Shown one piece after another: positions 1 to 10,309 of a DNA stretch of 64,000 nt. The notes below the pieces were generated by a model. That model saw nothing but the letters and a program-made list of their open reading frames with translations. It ran no database searches and had not been told where the DNA came from. Both the position numbers and the translations under genes were made by a program. Position 1 is the first letter of the stretch, and each line of letters opens with the position of its first letter. The stretch comes from Opeltia flavorubescens. Lineage: Eukaryota; Ascomycota; Lecanoromycetes; Teloschistales; Teloschistaceae. The stretch lies in assembly GCA_000442125.1 (NCBI GenBank), contig KE546978.1:372001-436000 (forward strand). Direction: 5' to 3'.

Positions 1-840
1 CTTGGATACCAATTTTTTGAGTTGATGTTACAGCGTACATTACTCAGGACGTTCCTTCGCTCTACACTCCTCTAAGCGGTCCCTGCTTGACCCCAGCGAA
101 CTCTCTTTGGGCGAAATGATTGCCTTTCCCCCATCTCCTAGTGGGAATCACACGGAAATCATCTCTACTTAAAGCGTGAAACAAATTTCAAGGCGATTGA
201 GAACTCTTGGCCCACGTCAGAAGCCAAATACGTATTCCACTGGCCGAAGTCTGCTCACCTCTGGTATGTGCTACTCAAGAAAAGCCACCCACCGTCTAGG
301 GCACTTGGTGAAAAAAGGCTTTACAGATGCAAAATACGTCGGTTCGGAGCCAAGAACAATCTTCAACCTCTTGCCCAATCTTTTGCTCCTTGGGAATTCC
401 TCCCTCGAAGGTAGGTGAATCAAGGTTCTCGTCTCTCGATGCATGCGCTGTGACTGATCCGGTCCGACCCTTACAGTCTTCATGCAAAAAACTGAAGCCG
501 GTAGATGATGTATCTTTCAGTGCTTAAGCCCTGTTTTTCGTGCCGTACCGCGGCAATTGTACAGCGTGGGAGCCGGTCGTTGAATCTGATTTCAAGCCGC
601 GCTTGCTCCCATATTCCAATAGGGCAAGAAAACGGCTGAGGAGGGCCCACGAAGCTGGGAGGCAAGCATAGACGATACCAACGTGATGCTCGATGACGGT
701 TAAAACGGATGCCAGTACCTCGGTGTAGGTGACATCTCGATGATCCACCTGCTTGAAGGCCACAACACGTGTTATCGAGACGGCGCACACTCTACGTTAC
801 CCATAAGCCTTGATTCAGATTTAAATAGGTAAGATCTATG
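1..840. other. No gene recognised
   Basis: Open frames here are short, overlap on both strands and resemble no family I know. I see no repeat, tRNA or splice-linked exon chain. It lies downstream of the decayed gene that follows. Confidence 0.5.
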
Positions 841-849
841 CTTTCGAAT

Positions 850-1594
850 GCTCACAGTAAGTCTAAAGGAAATGCGGTACTGAGAGATAATTTATGCCGG
901 CCAGATAGATGGAGGCGCCATATCATCGGCAACGTTAGACTCCAGGTGACAAAAATCAAGTATGAGGTTAATCACACCGCTGCAGATGTAAAACTGGTTC
1001 TGATCAATGCAATTGCCGTTCTCGATCGATTCGCCCCAGTAGTAGGCGACCGGAAGACATTGAAACATCAAGACAAGAAGACACATCGAGATTTAGCATC
1101 ACAATGAGCCATGCAACAATCAAAAGCCGGCGAAACCAGCGCACGACGCCAAAAAGGCGGTAATACAAGAGAAGAAGCGATGTCTTGATCAATACAGCAG
1201 AGAAGAAATAGAGGATCTGGACAGCGTAGTGCAGCTGGCCCATGAATTAGCTACTGAAAGCCACCGACAGATCAAAACCTGACTTTGACATGCATAACAT
1301 ACTTTAGAAACTTGATGAGTTGATCAGGACTCAGAGTTCTATCGGCAGCAGCAGTATGGCGGTCAAGTCCGTCGATATTCTAAATCTAATAGCATATGCT
1401 AATCGCCCAATTTGGGATCTTGAGTATGAGTAGTTTTGATTATCATAGACAATCATGTAATCATCCCACCAGAGACTCGCTGCCGATGCTTGCCGAGCAA
1501 AAAGACGGCCAACGACAACTAGATTTGCCACGGCTGTCAAGGGGATCGTTGCGTCATAGAGGTCTGCCTTGGGACTGTCTTCACGAATAACCAT
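850..1594 (-). pseudogene. Decayed fungal rhodopsin-domain (Pth11/SAT5-like) membrane protein
   Basis: Three pieces on this strand match successive parts of the fungal seven-helix rhodopsin-domain family. The first (about 1594-1440) has a TM1-like segment with VANLVVVGRLFARQ followed by WWDDYMIV. The second (about 1230-1090) has ILYFFSAVLIKTSLLLLYYRLF, which fits helix 3 and the K-S-L-L-Y-R motif. The third (about 1086-1000) has FQCLPVAYYW and GNCIDQNQFY, the usual Q-C-x-P loop. The frame changes near 1086 without a good intron, and again near 980, where LPMIWRL resumes in another frame and then meets a stop. The helix 2 region and the C-terminal third are missing. I infer a host gene remnant. 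Unusual introns could explain one break but hardly both. Confidence 0.55.
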
Positions 1595-1764
1595 GACACT
1601 AAGGATTTATAAAGATGTGGGCTGTGAAGAGCTCGAAGAAAGAAGTGTAGCCATTCTCTGTGTTGTTGCTCGTCAGATAGGAAGAGAGCGCTGAACACGA
1701 CGGGTTTGATTTTGGCATTGTAGCAATGATGTTAGTGTAGGAGCAGCTGTGCAAGCCCAAAAGA

Positions 1765-3350
1765 TCACGAAGGATCAACCATCATTGTATCATCGCCCCC
1801 ATCACCGCCTTGTTCTTCAATCACTACGCCTCTTCCTCTTCCAGCCAAGAGCTCTCTCCGCACTTCCGGGCCAATGTCTTTGTGACCGCGATTCAACAAA
1901 AGGTCAAGCAAAGCTTCTCTCTGGTCCTCTGTGATGTCATTCCGATACCGTTGGGCAAACGCTAGCAAACATTGATGCCATAGAACCGGTAACTTGAAAC
2001 TGTTGGATCCAAGACTTGCGGTGTTGTCAGAGTCGTTCATTTGATCCATTTGTGGTGCAGCTCGAAACCGAAGAAAATGAAAGACAAGGCCGTCTATGAC
2101 TTTGTATGGTAATGCGTATTTCTTCTCAAGCAATATTCGAATGAAGATGTTGGTGGCACCTGCGCTTTCGGTCGCGACGGAGGTCTGCTCAGCTGCAATT
2201 TCAGTCAATCGTAATAGCGCCGCTGCTGAATGCAACACAGGTATCGAGATTTTCGCGAGGACGCTAGATAGGATATGTGCTTCCCGTAATGTGCAGGTAC
2301 CACTGCTGACAAGGGGAAAGAGGAAGCCTTTAAAGAATGCTGCTGGCCTATACGTCGCTTTCTTAAGTGCGTTGTAGAGATGGACATTGAGTTTTTTGGT
2401 TTCATGGATATCTTCACGGACCCGGTCAAGAATTACAATTTCCAAAAATTGCTGAGATATGTGAGGCTTTGCGGACGAGAAGATCCTGGTGGCTTCGTAG
2501 CACGCATTCGGTGTCCAAGCCTCAGGTCTTGTAATAAATAGCAGATCTTGCCATTGTGGAAGCGTTGGGATGATTTTGAATGGTTTCGGTAGTTTTCCGG
2601 ACTTGTAACGGGAGAGTATGAGGCCAATCCTAGGTAGTGGACATTAGCCATGCAGATGACAGGTAGACTTCAATCAGAACCGTAGCATTACTTTGAGTAG
2701 ACCTCCACTACCTTCGCTGGCAATTCTATGGCTTCCTCCGCGGGACCACCGCCATGAATCACAGGTCCTCCGCTCTGTACGGCCTCGTGTGCAGCTATCT
2801 TCTCCAGAATAATCTCGGCAAGGTTCCTCCCTTGGTTATCATTGTCCTCAGTTCGAGCTATAGTCGGCTCGAGAATATGATCCTGGCTCGTTGTGGTCGG
2901 CATGAACTTATTGAAGAGGCTCATATCGTGAGGATCTATTTCCTACTCAGGTCTTGGTCAGCATGCGAAGGCAAACAACAGAGGCATCCTACCACTCACA
3001 AATTCCTCAATGACNCCCTCCTCCTCGTCTCCCCAAGCCTCTTCGTCGTCAAGTTGCCCAACTTCCGCGGGCTCATCCTCATCGGCAAATCGTGACTCAA
3101 AGGTGAATGCTGGATTCGGCTCTTTTGTTCTACTACCTTCGTCGACTTCATCTGCCAGAGCTTGACCAATCTTGAGAATCTTCCTTGAGGATCTTGAGTC
3201 CACATATCTGTCATCCTCTTCCTCTGATTTTGATTTCCGTTTCTTCGATCTTTCGCGCAAAGGTCCTATGGCGACAATATCTTCCGAGAGAGGGTTATGC
3301 CGATGTGTTTTACGTGATGAGACAGAACGCGATCCGGAAGGTCTTGCCAT
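1765..3350 (-). CDS. ENP1: Bystin / Enp1, 40S ribosomal subunit biogenesis factor
   Basis: Bystin/Enp1 is needed for 18S rRNA processing and for nuclear export of pre-40S particles. Exons read as 3350-3000, 2942-2692 and 2629-1765, giving 488 residues; yeast Enp1 is 483 and human bystin 437. The N-terminus is polar and charged (RHNPLSEDI near residue 18, then KKRKSKSEEEDD), as usual for the family. The bystin domain begins at EIDPHDMSLFNKF and runs through GLILSRYKSGKLPKPFKII, WTPNACYEATRIF and FLEIVILDRVREDIHE to LLDLLLNRGHKDIGPEVRREL. A short acidic tail closes it. Introns are 57 and 62 bp with GT-AG borders. Base 3015 is an N inside an acidic stretch and makes one residue unknown. Identity is near certain. 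Confidence 0.96.
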
Positions 3351-4062
3351 TAGGGTCGATGGGATATTTCAATTCTTAGAAGAAAGATTTGCAGAAGTCG
3401 ACCTTATTAATGTGGCCGTTCATTTTTCCTGTGGTCTCGAATTCCAATCTAAACACCGTTAGCTCCGAGCCCACGCCGACGACACAATGAATGTAAAATC
3501 AAGGTGTAAAATTCTTCGTACTTCGACTTTACAAGCTGAAAATAGTGCAAGCTGAAAATAATGCTAGCTGAAGTATGAAATTCTTTGTGCCTGTTTACTC
3601 GAGTATCGTTGAGGATCATAGCTGAAGCTAAAAACTCTTTACAGCCGATTCACTGAGATATCTAGACCAGTCGCCAACTTCTCGGATGGGGACCTCCCAA
3701 ACCTTGGGCAAGCCAAGGAATGGATGGCCCCCTCTTGCGTATCTGCTAATCAGACACCACGTCACCAAAGTGACCTATGTACACAAATCTCATCAAACCA
3801 CAATCAGACAACATGTCACCAAAGTGACCCATGTACACGATCTCATCAATCAACTTCCACCAGCACAACTCTGGGACTAATTCCCAAGAATCCTACTTCT
3901 CATCACCAATCTCACTCGACCAATACACTCGAAAAATAACCTGTGGATGTTAGAATTGGCAAAGGAAATGAAGAGGTATCGAATGTGTCCCGGCTTACCT
4001 CGTTGAATTCATCCATCAGCAACCAGATCGACCCATATCATCAAACAACCAAGTCGTGAAAA
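3351..4062. repeat. Intergenic DNA with a short tandem duplication at 3748-3850
   Basis: This is bystin upstream DNA that grades into the repeat block. At about 3748-3850 a near 60-bp unit occurs twice: cagacaccacgtcaccaaag and then cagacaacatgtcaccaaag, each followed by 'tgacc(c/t)atgtacac' and 'tctcatca'. At 3530-3640 the words 'agctgaaaataatgctagc' and 'aagctaaaaactcttt' also recur in diverged form. No coding support was seen. Confidence 0.5.
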
Positions 4063-4375
4063 ACAACCCAGTCGTGAAAGCTGCAACTGTGTCGTGAAAG
4101 CTGCAACTGTGTCGTGAAAGCTGCAACTGTGTCGTGAAAGCTGCGTGTTGAGAAATCTGCATGTTGAGAAAGCTGCATGTTGTGAGAGCTGCAACTGTGT
4201 TGTGAAAGTTGCAACCATATTGTGAAGCTGCATGTTGTGAGAGCTGCAACCATCTTGTGAAAGCTGCAACCATGTTGTATGTGAAAGCTGCAACCATGTT
4301 GTATGTGAAGGCTGCAACCATGTGTGTGAAAGCTGCATGTTGTGAAAACTGCAACCAGACTCTGAAATGTTGGTA
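4063..4375. repeat. Minisatellite, unit 16-22 bp
   Basis: The left end has at least three perfect copies of a 20-bp unit, gtcgtgaaagctgcaactgt (4073-4142). To the right it decays into 16-22 bp variants built from 'gttgtgaaagctgcaacca', 'gttgagaaagctgcat' and 'gtatgtgaaagctgcaacc'. The unit has no stop codon on the minus strand, and 20 is not a multiple of three. All three minus frames therefore stay open for 100 to 250 codons and give repetitive HSCSFHDTVAAF-like peptides. I read these as artefacts of the repeat rather than genes. Confidence 0.85.
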
Positions 4376-5300
4376 AGACTCCCAGATCATCAAGTAATGT
4401 TGTCATGAGAGCAGCAACCAGCTGAGAGCTGACTGAGAATGAAGCCAAATCAGACATGCTGTGCTCGCTGTTGATTGATTGACGAGAGCGGCAAGCATCT
4501 GACTCGAAGCTGATGTGTGCTGATGAGACTCGACTCTCATAGTGAAGAATGCCAGCAGTGTCCAAGTCGCAATGAAGTAATGAATAAGAATAGTGAACCC
4601 AACCCAGATGATTGTTGAAAATGTGATAATATTGCCTCTCTTGACTCCGTGTTTGCTCCAGCAACTGCCTTATGCACAATGGTTTCCCAGGCCATGGCAA
4701 AGGTTTGTGTAGTTGCCAGCTGGAGTTGAAGTGAAGTGAGTGTGCTGCTGAAGCTGTGTGTTTGTAACCACAAGGAGATTTTTTGTGAAGATTTTCTGTT
4801 TTCAAACTTTTTTTGGTGTTTTTTGAATTTTCTGTGAAAAAAAAAGAAAAAGCGAAAAAAGAGTAGCTTAGGTGATATCACTCTTCTTGGTGTAAGCCTC
4901 AACGACGGCACCTGTCTCAGCAAATGGTTTCCCAGGCCAATGCCACAAGTGTGTGTCTTGTCTGTTGAGTTGCAAAAAGAAGTGATATTTCGAACAGAAG
5001 TTGATGAAAGTTTCTGTGATCATGACTTTTGCTGATATCAGAAAATAGTCGTGTAAGATACAAAGGCTTCAGCGATGATGTGCCTGCCAAATGTATCAGA
5101 GGTTGCAGATCCAGTGTCGTGCAACCTCGAGAAAAGTGTGTTCTTTCTAGTGTAAGCCTCGACAGTGGCTGTGTGCAATTGGTTTCCCAGGCCAAAGCAA
5201 CAGGTGAGTGTCTTGTCTGTCGAGCTGTAGAAAGAAGCTGACATGTGAGAATGAAAATGTGCCAAGTGCATGTGCTCCAGCGATGATGTGCCTGCACAAT
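4376..5300. repeat. Diverged higher-order repeats around 'tggtttcccaggcca'
   Basis: Three related stretches share the word tggtttcccaggcca, at about 4679, 4924 and 5179. The last two also share flanks: 'gtgtaagcctc(a/g)ac' upstream and 'gtgtcttgtctgt(t/c)gag' followed by 'aaagaag' downstream. That gives a repeat of roughly 110 bp with a period near 257 bp. A second word, 'ttgcagatcca' followed by 'gtcgtgcaac', occurs near 5103 and again near 5562. Long minus-strand open frames cross the region but have no family resemblance and no consistent splice signals. Confidence 0.6.
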
Positions 5301-5570
5301 GTCCATGACAACGTTGTTGATAACATGAGCTCCAGCGTGAAAGTGCCTGCTCAATGAAGTTGATAATGATGATGATGATGTTGATGACAACGTGAGCTCC
5401 AGCGTGAAAGTTGAAAGTGCCTGCTCAACGAAGTCGAAGAAGTTGCTGACAACACGAGCTCCAGCATGAAAGATTGAAAGCTGCCTGCTCAATGAAGTCG
5501 ATGATGTTTGCACGAGCTCCAGCATGAAGATTGAAAGTGCCTGCTCAAATGCAAATGGAGTTGCAGATCC
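5270..5570. repeat. Tandem repeat 'agctccagc(g/a)tgaaag ... tgcctgctcaatgaag'
   Basis: About five diverged copies of a 45-70 bp unit begin with 'gagctccagcatgaaag' or 'gagctccagcgtgaaag' and continue 'tgcctgctcaa(t/c)gaagt(t/c)ga'. Short 'gatgatgatgatg' runs separate some copies. The cores recur in weaker form ('ggctccagc', 'atg(a/t)tgcctgccaaat') up to the assembly gap and beyond, so this is part of one large repeat field. Confidence 0.7.
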
Positions 5571-5731
5571 AAATGTCGTGCAACTCCGAGAAAGTCGATG
5601 ATGAAGAGTGAACAAAGTTGCAATGGCTCCAGCAAGTGTGATGTTGCCTGCCAAATGCAATGATGACTTGAAAGATGAGGTGATATAGCTGTAATGGCTC
5701 CAGCGAAGTTGATGATGCCTGCCAAATACAG

Positions 5732-5781
5732 NNNNNNNNNNNNNNNNNNNNNNNNNNNNNNNNNNNNNNNNNNNNNNNNNN
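5732..5781. other. Assembly gap (50 N)
   Basis: This is a run of exactly 50 N. The 39-40 bp on its left (5692-5731, ending gatgcctgccaaatacag) reappear unchanged directly on its right (5782-5820). A gap between identical copies inside a repeat field suggests a collapsed or artificially bridged tandem array, so true length and copy number here are unknown. Confidence 0.95.
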
Positions 5782-6057
5782 AATGGCTCCAGCGAAGTTG
5801 ATGATGCCTGCCAAATACAGTGATCGATCCAGTGTGAGTGTCCCAGAGATGATTAGCTGATGATTTGATGTGCAGCTTGGTGATTCAGATGAGCCTTTTT
5901 GAGAGCCTGGAGGAGTGCCATACCAACGAAGTGAAGTGACCTAAAGGGAAACAAGATGTGCAAGTAGTGCAGAATGTGCTAAATGAATGAACAGGGGGAA
6001 GAGCCAACTTTCAGAACCAAACTCGAACCACAACAACCCTCAGAACCAACACCGTTG

Positions 6058-6450
6058 AGAAGAATGCTTGATATTGCGTTTCTTATCGACCGACGAGTCA
6101 TAGAGAAGAGGCTTGCCAACTCTCTTCTCTATCGCCAGTGATGCCATTGAAACGCGCCAAAGAAAAGGTGTGTCTTCCAACGAACTGCTAAACAGATCAT
6201 GGAGGCAGAGCCTCTACTGCCAGCGTGCAATCCCACAGAATCCCAACGACTTTCATCATCTTTGATACTGACGCTGCTTGGAAGAATGCTCAATATTGCG
6301 CTTCATTGGCTGCCGACGAATCATGGAGAAGAGGGGAGCCAATCCTCTGCTCTATCGCCAGCGATGCCAACAAGACGCCGGAAAAGAGTGTGTTTCTTCC
6401 AATTGGCTGCCGACAGGTCATTGAGGCTAGGCCTCTACTGCCAGCGTATG
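6058..6450. repeat. Diverged tandem duplication, unit about 225 bp
   Basis: Copy 1 (about 6058-6225) and copy 2 (about 6283-6450) share an ordered set of words. Examples are 'aagaatgctt(g)atattgcg', 'gacgagtcatagagaagagg' against 'gacgaatcatggagaagagg', 'tctatcgccag(t/c)gatgcca', and 'gaggc(a/t)(g)agcctctactgccagcg'. Identity is moderate, so the duplication is old. No protein is preserved across both copies. Confidence 0.7.
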
Positions 6451-6619
6451 CCGGTGCGTGTATCAAAGACAATGAAAGGAAGGGGGAACAAGAGCCAACA
6501 GGAGCCAACAAGAGCCAAAAGAATGTGAATGCATGCCCGCACGCAACCAAAAAAAAAGGAAAACAAAGGAGTGAATGGGTTAGTATGAATGGCTGGCACT
6601 CCCCACGATTGTCTGTACT

Positions 6620-7363
6620 CTAGAAGGTCTCATCGTCGTCAATGACTTGATCATCTTCTGGGGAGTCTTCGTCAACGTCGGACTCCGCATCACTGTCGAA
6701 GAGCTCCCAGCCGTTAGAGATCCAGCCGTCACCGCGGAAGCCAAGTTTCTTGTCCGCCTCATAGCGGCGTTGTTGTACAGCGAATTTTGGCTCCGAACCG
6801 TCTGATTTGGATGTCAGACTCATACAGCTCAACAACAGGTGGATGGCACTTACCATCTTTCACCATATACTTCTCGAACCTCTTCACCTTCTTCAACGAC
6901 TTCTCCGGCGCCCATCTCAACTTCTTCTTTGGCGCGCCCGAACGCCTACAGCAGTGGCAGGCCTCAACAACTGCATGCACCATCGTCAGCATGATGAAGA
7001 CGACATGAGGGTGAAGATGACAAAGATGTGACAATGAGACTTGAGATAGGATGAGATGGGATGAGATGGAATGTGAAAGCAAAGGAGAAAAAGAAGACAA
7101 GACTCAAACGTACCGGCAGCCTGCTTCCTGCGGATTGCAGTAGAAACCTTAGGACCAAGGGAAGCTATGGTCCTTTCCTTTCTCGCCGCAATTCTGCCCT
7201 CAACAGAGAGATTCTTTGGCGCAGCGCTGGGTGCAGCTGCTTTGAACATCTTCTCTGCGACTCTCTCCCGACCGATGGCCGCAGTGCGCCAGCCAAAGGT
7301 CTTTTGGATTCTCTTGGGCGGAGAGAGGTCGATGCCCATGGTCTTGATGTCGACAAGAACCAT
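6620..7363 (-). CDS. Unknown 182-residue basic/acidic protein, three exons
   Basis: Exons read as 7363-7114, 6970-6854 and 6801-6620. Introns are 143 and 52 bp with strong borders (GTACGT and GTAAGT donors), and the sum is exactly 183 codons. The predicted protein begins MVLVDIKTMGIDLSPPKR. It is basic through residue 116, with CHCC near 88-91 and KKKLRWAPEKSLKKVKRFE at 98-116. It ends in a Trp/Gly-containing segment (LGFRGDGWISNGWELF) and a strongly acidic tail. I do not recognise the family. The clean exon chain and the sharp charge layout argue for a real gene. The ATG at 7336 is a possible alternative start. The residue 98-116 stretch is discussed as a possible PP1-docking motif. Confidence 0.6.
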
Positions 7364-8977
7364 TTTGACTGACAGAATGTGATTGATGAGTTGCAGCTTG
7401 AAAGTTACGAATGACGCAGTTGACAGATTGTAGCAGATTAAACTGTGAGTGTTTGAAAGCAGTTGAATCAGAGTGGCAGATACAATCTGTAGCAGTGCGC
7501 AATAGTTAGCAAAGGTTCGTTGATCAAAATGGAGCATGGAGGGAATACATACAGTCAACAGGTGAGCTCGCGCTGAAGAAAAAAAAAGAAAAAAGAGGGG
7601 AAAGGGAAGGGGGGAAGCATCTTATTTATACTGGGGAGCTGGACGCTAAAAGATGGGAATATTCACATGTCTGATGAGGAAGAATGAGGGAGATACAGCG
7701 AGCGATTTCACATGCTTCTCGCAACACACTCGACAGAGCGGATGAACCACACAGAACAACGGTCGCGGAGGCAGCCGGCGTTGACAGAGCGGATGGAATC
7801 ACACAGAATGATGATCGCAGGACTCGATACGCATGGTGATTCCAAGGAAGCTTGGGTACGACGAGCTCAGAAGGTTGCTAACAAGCCATCTATATGAGCA
7901 GAGATACACGTTTACTTGATTGCCGAGCAACCGGTCACAACGGGCCCGTTGCACCTTCCCAGAACTACATTTAGGATGCGTTCACCGGCTATCTCCAACG
8001 AAAAACGGCCGGATATGGACTTTTCCTATTCGCATACAGAATTCACGACAATGGATCCAAGGAAGTCACCATTCCTAGATGGGTAATTACAGATAAACCC
8101 TTAAACGTTAGAATTTGAGCGAAATGTAGAGTCATCAGCAAGGGCTGAAGCAAGAGCGGACGTGCTGTATTGACAAACAGTTGTCCCGTGGTTGATGCGC
8201 TCTTTACTTTTTTTTCGACTTCAGAAATGGCCCAAAACAGCAAAGCCGATTAAAATCGTGGACTTTCGCCTTTTGCGACTTTCAGCAAAGGCCCAAAACA
8301 GCAAAGCCGGTTAAAATCTGACTTTCCCCTTTTCCGACTTTAAGAAATGGCCAGGAAGAGCAAAGCCCGTTGAGATCGTTGACTTTCCCCTTTTGATCAA
8401 TATCTGGCGTCGCTTCCAAAGATGGCTGTTTACTTCCTCGCGCCTCATCGTTCATGCCGACCATTGAGAGCAGTCACGTTGCGCTAAAGATTGGATCTCC
8501 TTGCTTTTTGACCTTCTTCGAATCTGCTTCACAGTGTCAGGCTCCCATTCTGTGGCTTCAGACAAGGGTATGCATCATAGAGGTACGACCATCATATCTG
8601 ATGAGCATTGAATCCTATGGAAAGGCCCCTGAATCCAAGCAGCAGAGAATTTGCTAGCATCCGCCTTTCAGCTAATAAAGGACAAGAACGGCGGCAAAGG
8701 TATCAAGGAGGGCAAGCTCCGAAGGAGACGGTGGAACGTATTCATACCTTTGCTGACATCTACTGATAGATGTTGATCCAATTCCCGTCACTGCTAGCCC
8801 GAGGCTCAAGAACATTCACGACACCGGATGAATACTATCGGATCGGACTTTCAATCTCAGAGATACGTATACCGCTTGATCGAGGAGGTCCATACAGCAG
8901 AGCCTAGCTCTAGTCGACCAACATCAAGTTCGAAGCAGACTGTACCCCGAGCAGTCCGACGTTGTATTGTCGCTACA
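7364..8977. repeat. Intergenic DNA with two local tandem repeats
   Basis: At 7729-7823 a unit of about 50 bp occurs twice ('gacagagcggatg' followed by 'cacacagaa' and a 'gatcgc' or 'gtcgcgg' end). At 8213-8391 a 59-61 bp unit occurs three times in tandem, each with 'cgact(t)t', a 'ggccc' word, agcaaagcc and a 'gactttc(g/c)cc' end. The A-rich run near 7580 lies just upstream of the unknown three-exon gene and may be part of its promoter. No supported gene was seen. Confidence 0.6.
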
Positions 8978-9394
8978 TCAGCACCCAACAGAGTCCAGTC
9001 GCAGTCGGGTCACACCGTTACAACGATGCATACCACTACAACAGAAAGCCGCGACCCAAAGAGCATTTCCACCGAGATTGTCTCCTGATTCTCTTCTTTG
9101 CCCCTTCACTTCCACAACTTTGATCATCTTGCAATTCGTAGGCGTAAATGATGCTAACGCTGCACGATACACAGAAGCACACAAGTTTCTACCGCCATCC
9201 CAATACAAACCTTCGATGGAAGGAGTTTGGCAGACGATTGCATGACGTTGATGGAGATCCCAGGGGCACCCACCGTTGCCAAGTACGCGTATGGCTGCGC
9301 CTCGCTCGTAAAGTTCAGCGAATGAATCCCTTGAATAAATCCTCCCTGAAATCACATCAGTGCCGCCTGGATACAAACTATAAATTGTACACAT
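8978..9394 (-). CDS. Weak candidate: cysteine-containing small protein
   Basis: An open frame of 138 codons starts MCTIYSLYPGGTDVISG and holds about nine cysteines (for example GNGGCPWDL, RNLCASVY, TPTNCK, CCSGMHRC). The same frame stays open about 40 bases further upstream (with YNITASSHLAMC), so the real first exon could lie upstream of an intron and carry a signal peptide that I cannot place. Nothing here matches a family I know. It stands alone in gene-poor DNA. Chance open reading is quite possible, so confidence is low. Confidence 0.2.
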   Translation of the reverse strand: MCTIYSLYPGGTDVISGRIYSRDSFAELYERGAAIRVLGNGGCPWDLHQRHAIVCQTPSIEGLYWDGGRNLCASVYRAALASFTPTNCKMIKVVEVKGQRRESGDNLGGNALWVAAFCCSGMHRCNGVTRLRLDSVGC

Positions 9395-9424
9395 CGCCAA
9401 ATGAGAGGATGCAGTAATATTGTA

Positions 9425-10309
9425 GAAAATTGAAATCGAGCTTTAGTCTTCAATTTTCATCTGAGTTGCAATGATCATGCGGTAGGAAAGTATCGTTGAT
9501 TGAAGTATTGTGGTCCTTGGGTTTCTCTCCCTTTTTGTCTGCCAAGATCTAGATACAGAGAGAGAGAAAGTAGTCGTGGACTCGACTTCTGTCATCATGC
9601 TCTAGAAATGAATCTTCTACCTTATGCCTCGCTGTGTATGTGGGAAGACGAGTCATGGATTTTTAGACCACAGTAATATCAATGATATCATGATCTCTGT
9701 TGGGATTGTCGTACGGCAGCGTTATATTCCCACCAATCATTCATGTTCGGAGTATTACTTTACATATGCAGCTCGCAGTGAATTGACGAAAGTTCAGCAA
9801 TCTTCTCCATCCAGCCAATGGATCGACCTTGACAGTCCTCTCGTTGTTCATCGGTCGTTCTTTCCGCCTAGAAGCAGTTGTACCGAAAGATGGGATTGTT
9901 GGACATTTTTGATCTAAGAATCATTGTCTTAAGCACTCTTTTTCTCCGAACAAGGGGAGTATTGCAAAAGTACTGTAAAGTTGATGACTCCTATCGTAAT
10001 TGAAAGATACGTCAGAGCACCCAGAAGCTCTGAACTAAAAAGTAAGAGCCATCTCCCATGTTCACTTCAAATCAGTCATAATACCTACTTGCCTATGCAG
10101 AAATGACAACGCCATCAACCATCCTCAGAAGCCAAATATAAATATTGGCCCTTCTTTCCTTTCAACAACTCCTCGCACCGAACGCTCTTCGCTCCCCCTT
10201 CAGCATAAATATCATCACTCTCACTTTCACAAAGCAACCCGCCACGGTCCTATCCCCGTCACTTCGCCCAGCCCCAGTCTCAATACGATCCACTTTCTAC
10301 CACATCATC
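9425..10309. other. Intergenic DNA, upstream of the small membrane protein gene
   Basis: I see no coding chain or repeat here apart from a short 'gagagaga' run near 9559. The right end holds a TATA-like element described separately. Confidence 0.5.
10137..10144 (+). promoter_or_regulatory. TATA-like element
   Basis: A perfect tataaata word lies about 170 bp upstream of the ATG at 10310, within the near-palindrome 'ccaaatataaatattgg'. The position fits a core promoter with a leader of roughly 140 bases. Inferred from sequence only. Confidence 0.4.

Noticed and set aside
4041-5660. Two long minus-strand open frames (254 and 247 codons) as repeat-protein genes
   Set aside because: They follow the stop-free repeat units, other frames are equally open, codon use is not gene-like and no start, splice or family evidence supports them.
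10145-10309. Upstream ATG extending the small membrane protein to 148 residues
   Set aside because: The added 55 residues look like translated leader (Pro/Thr/Ser, no conserved pattern) and begin only a few bases after the TATA-like element.
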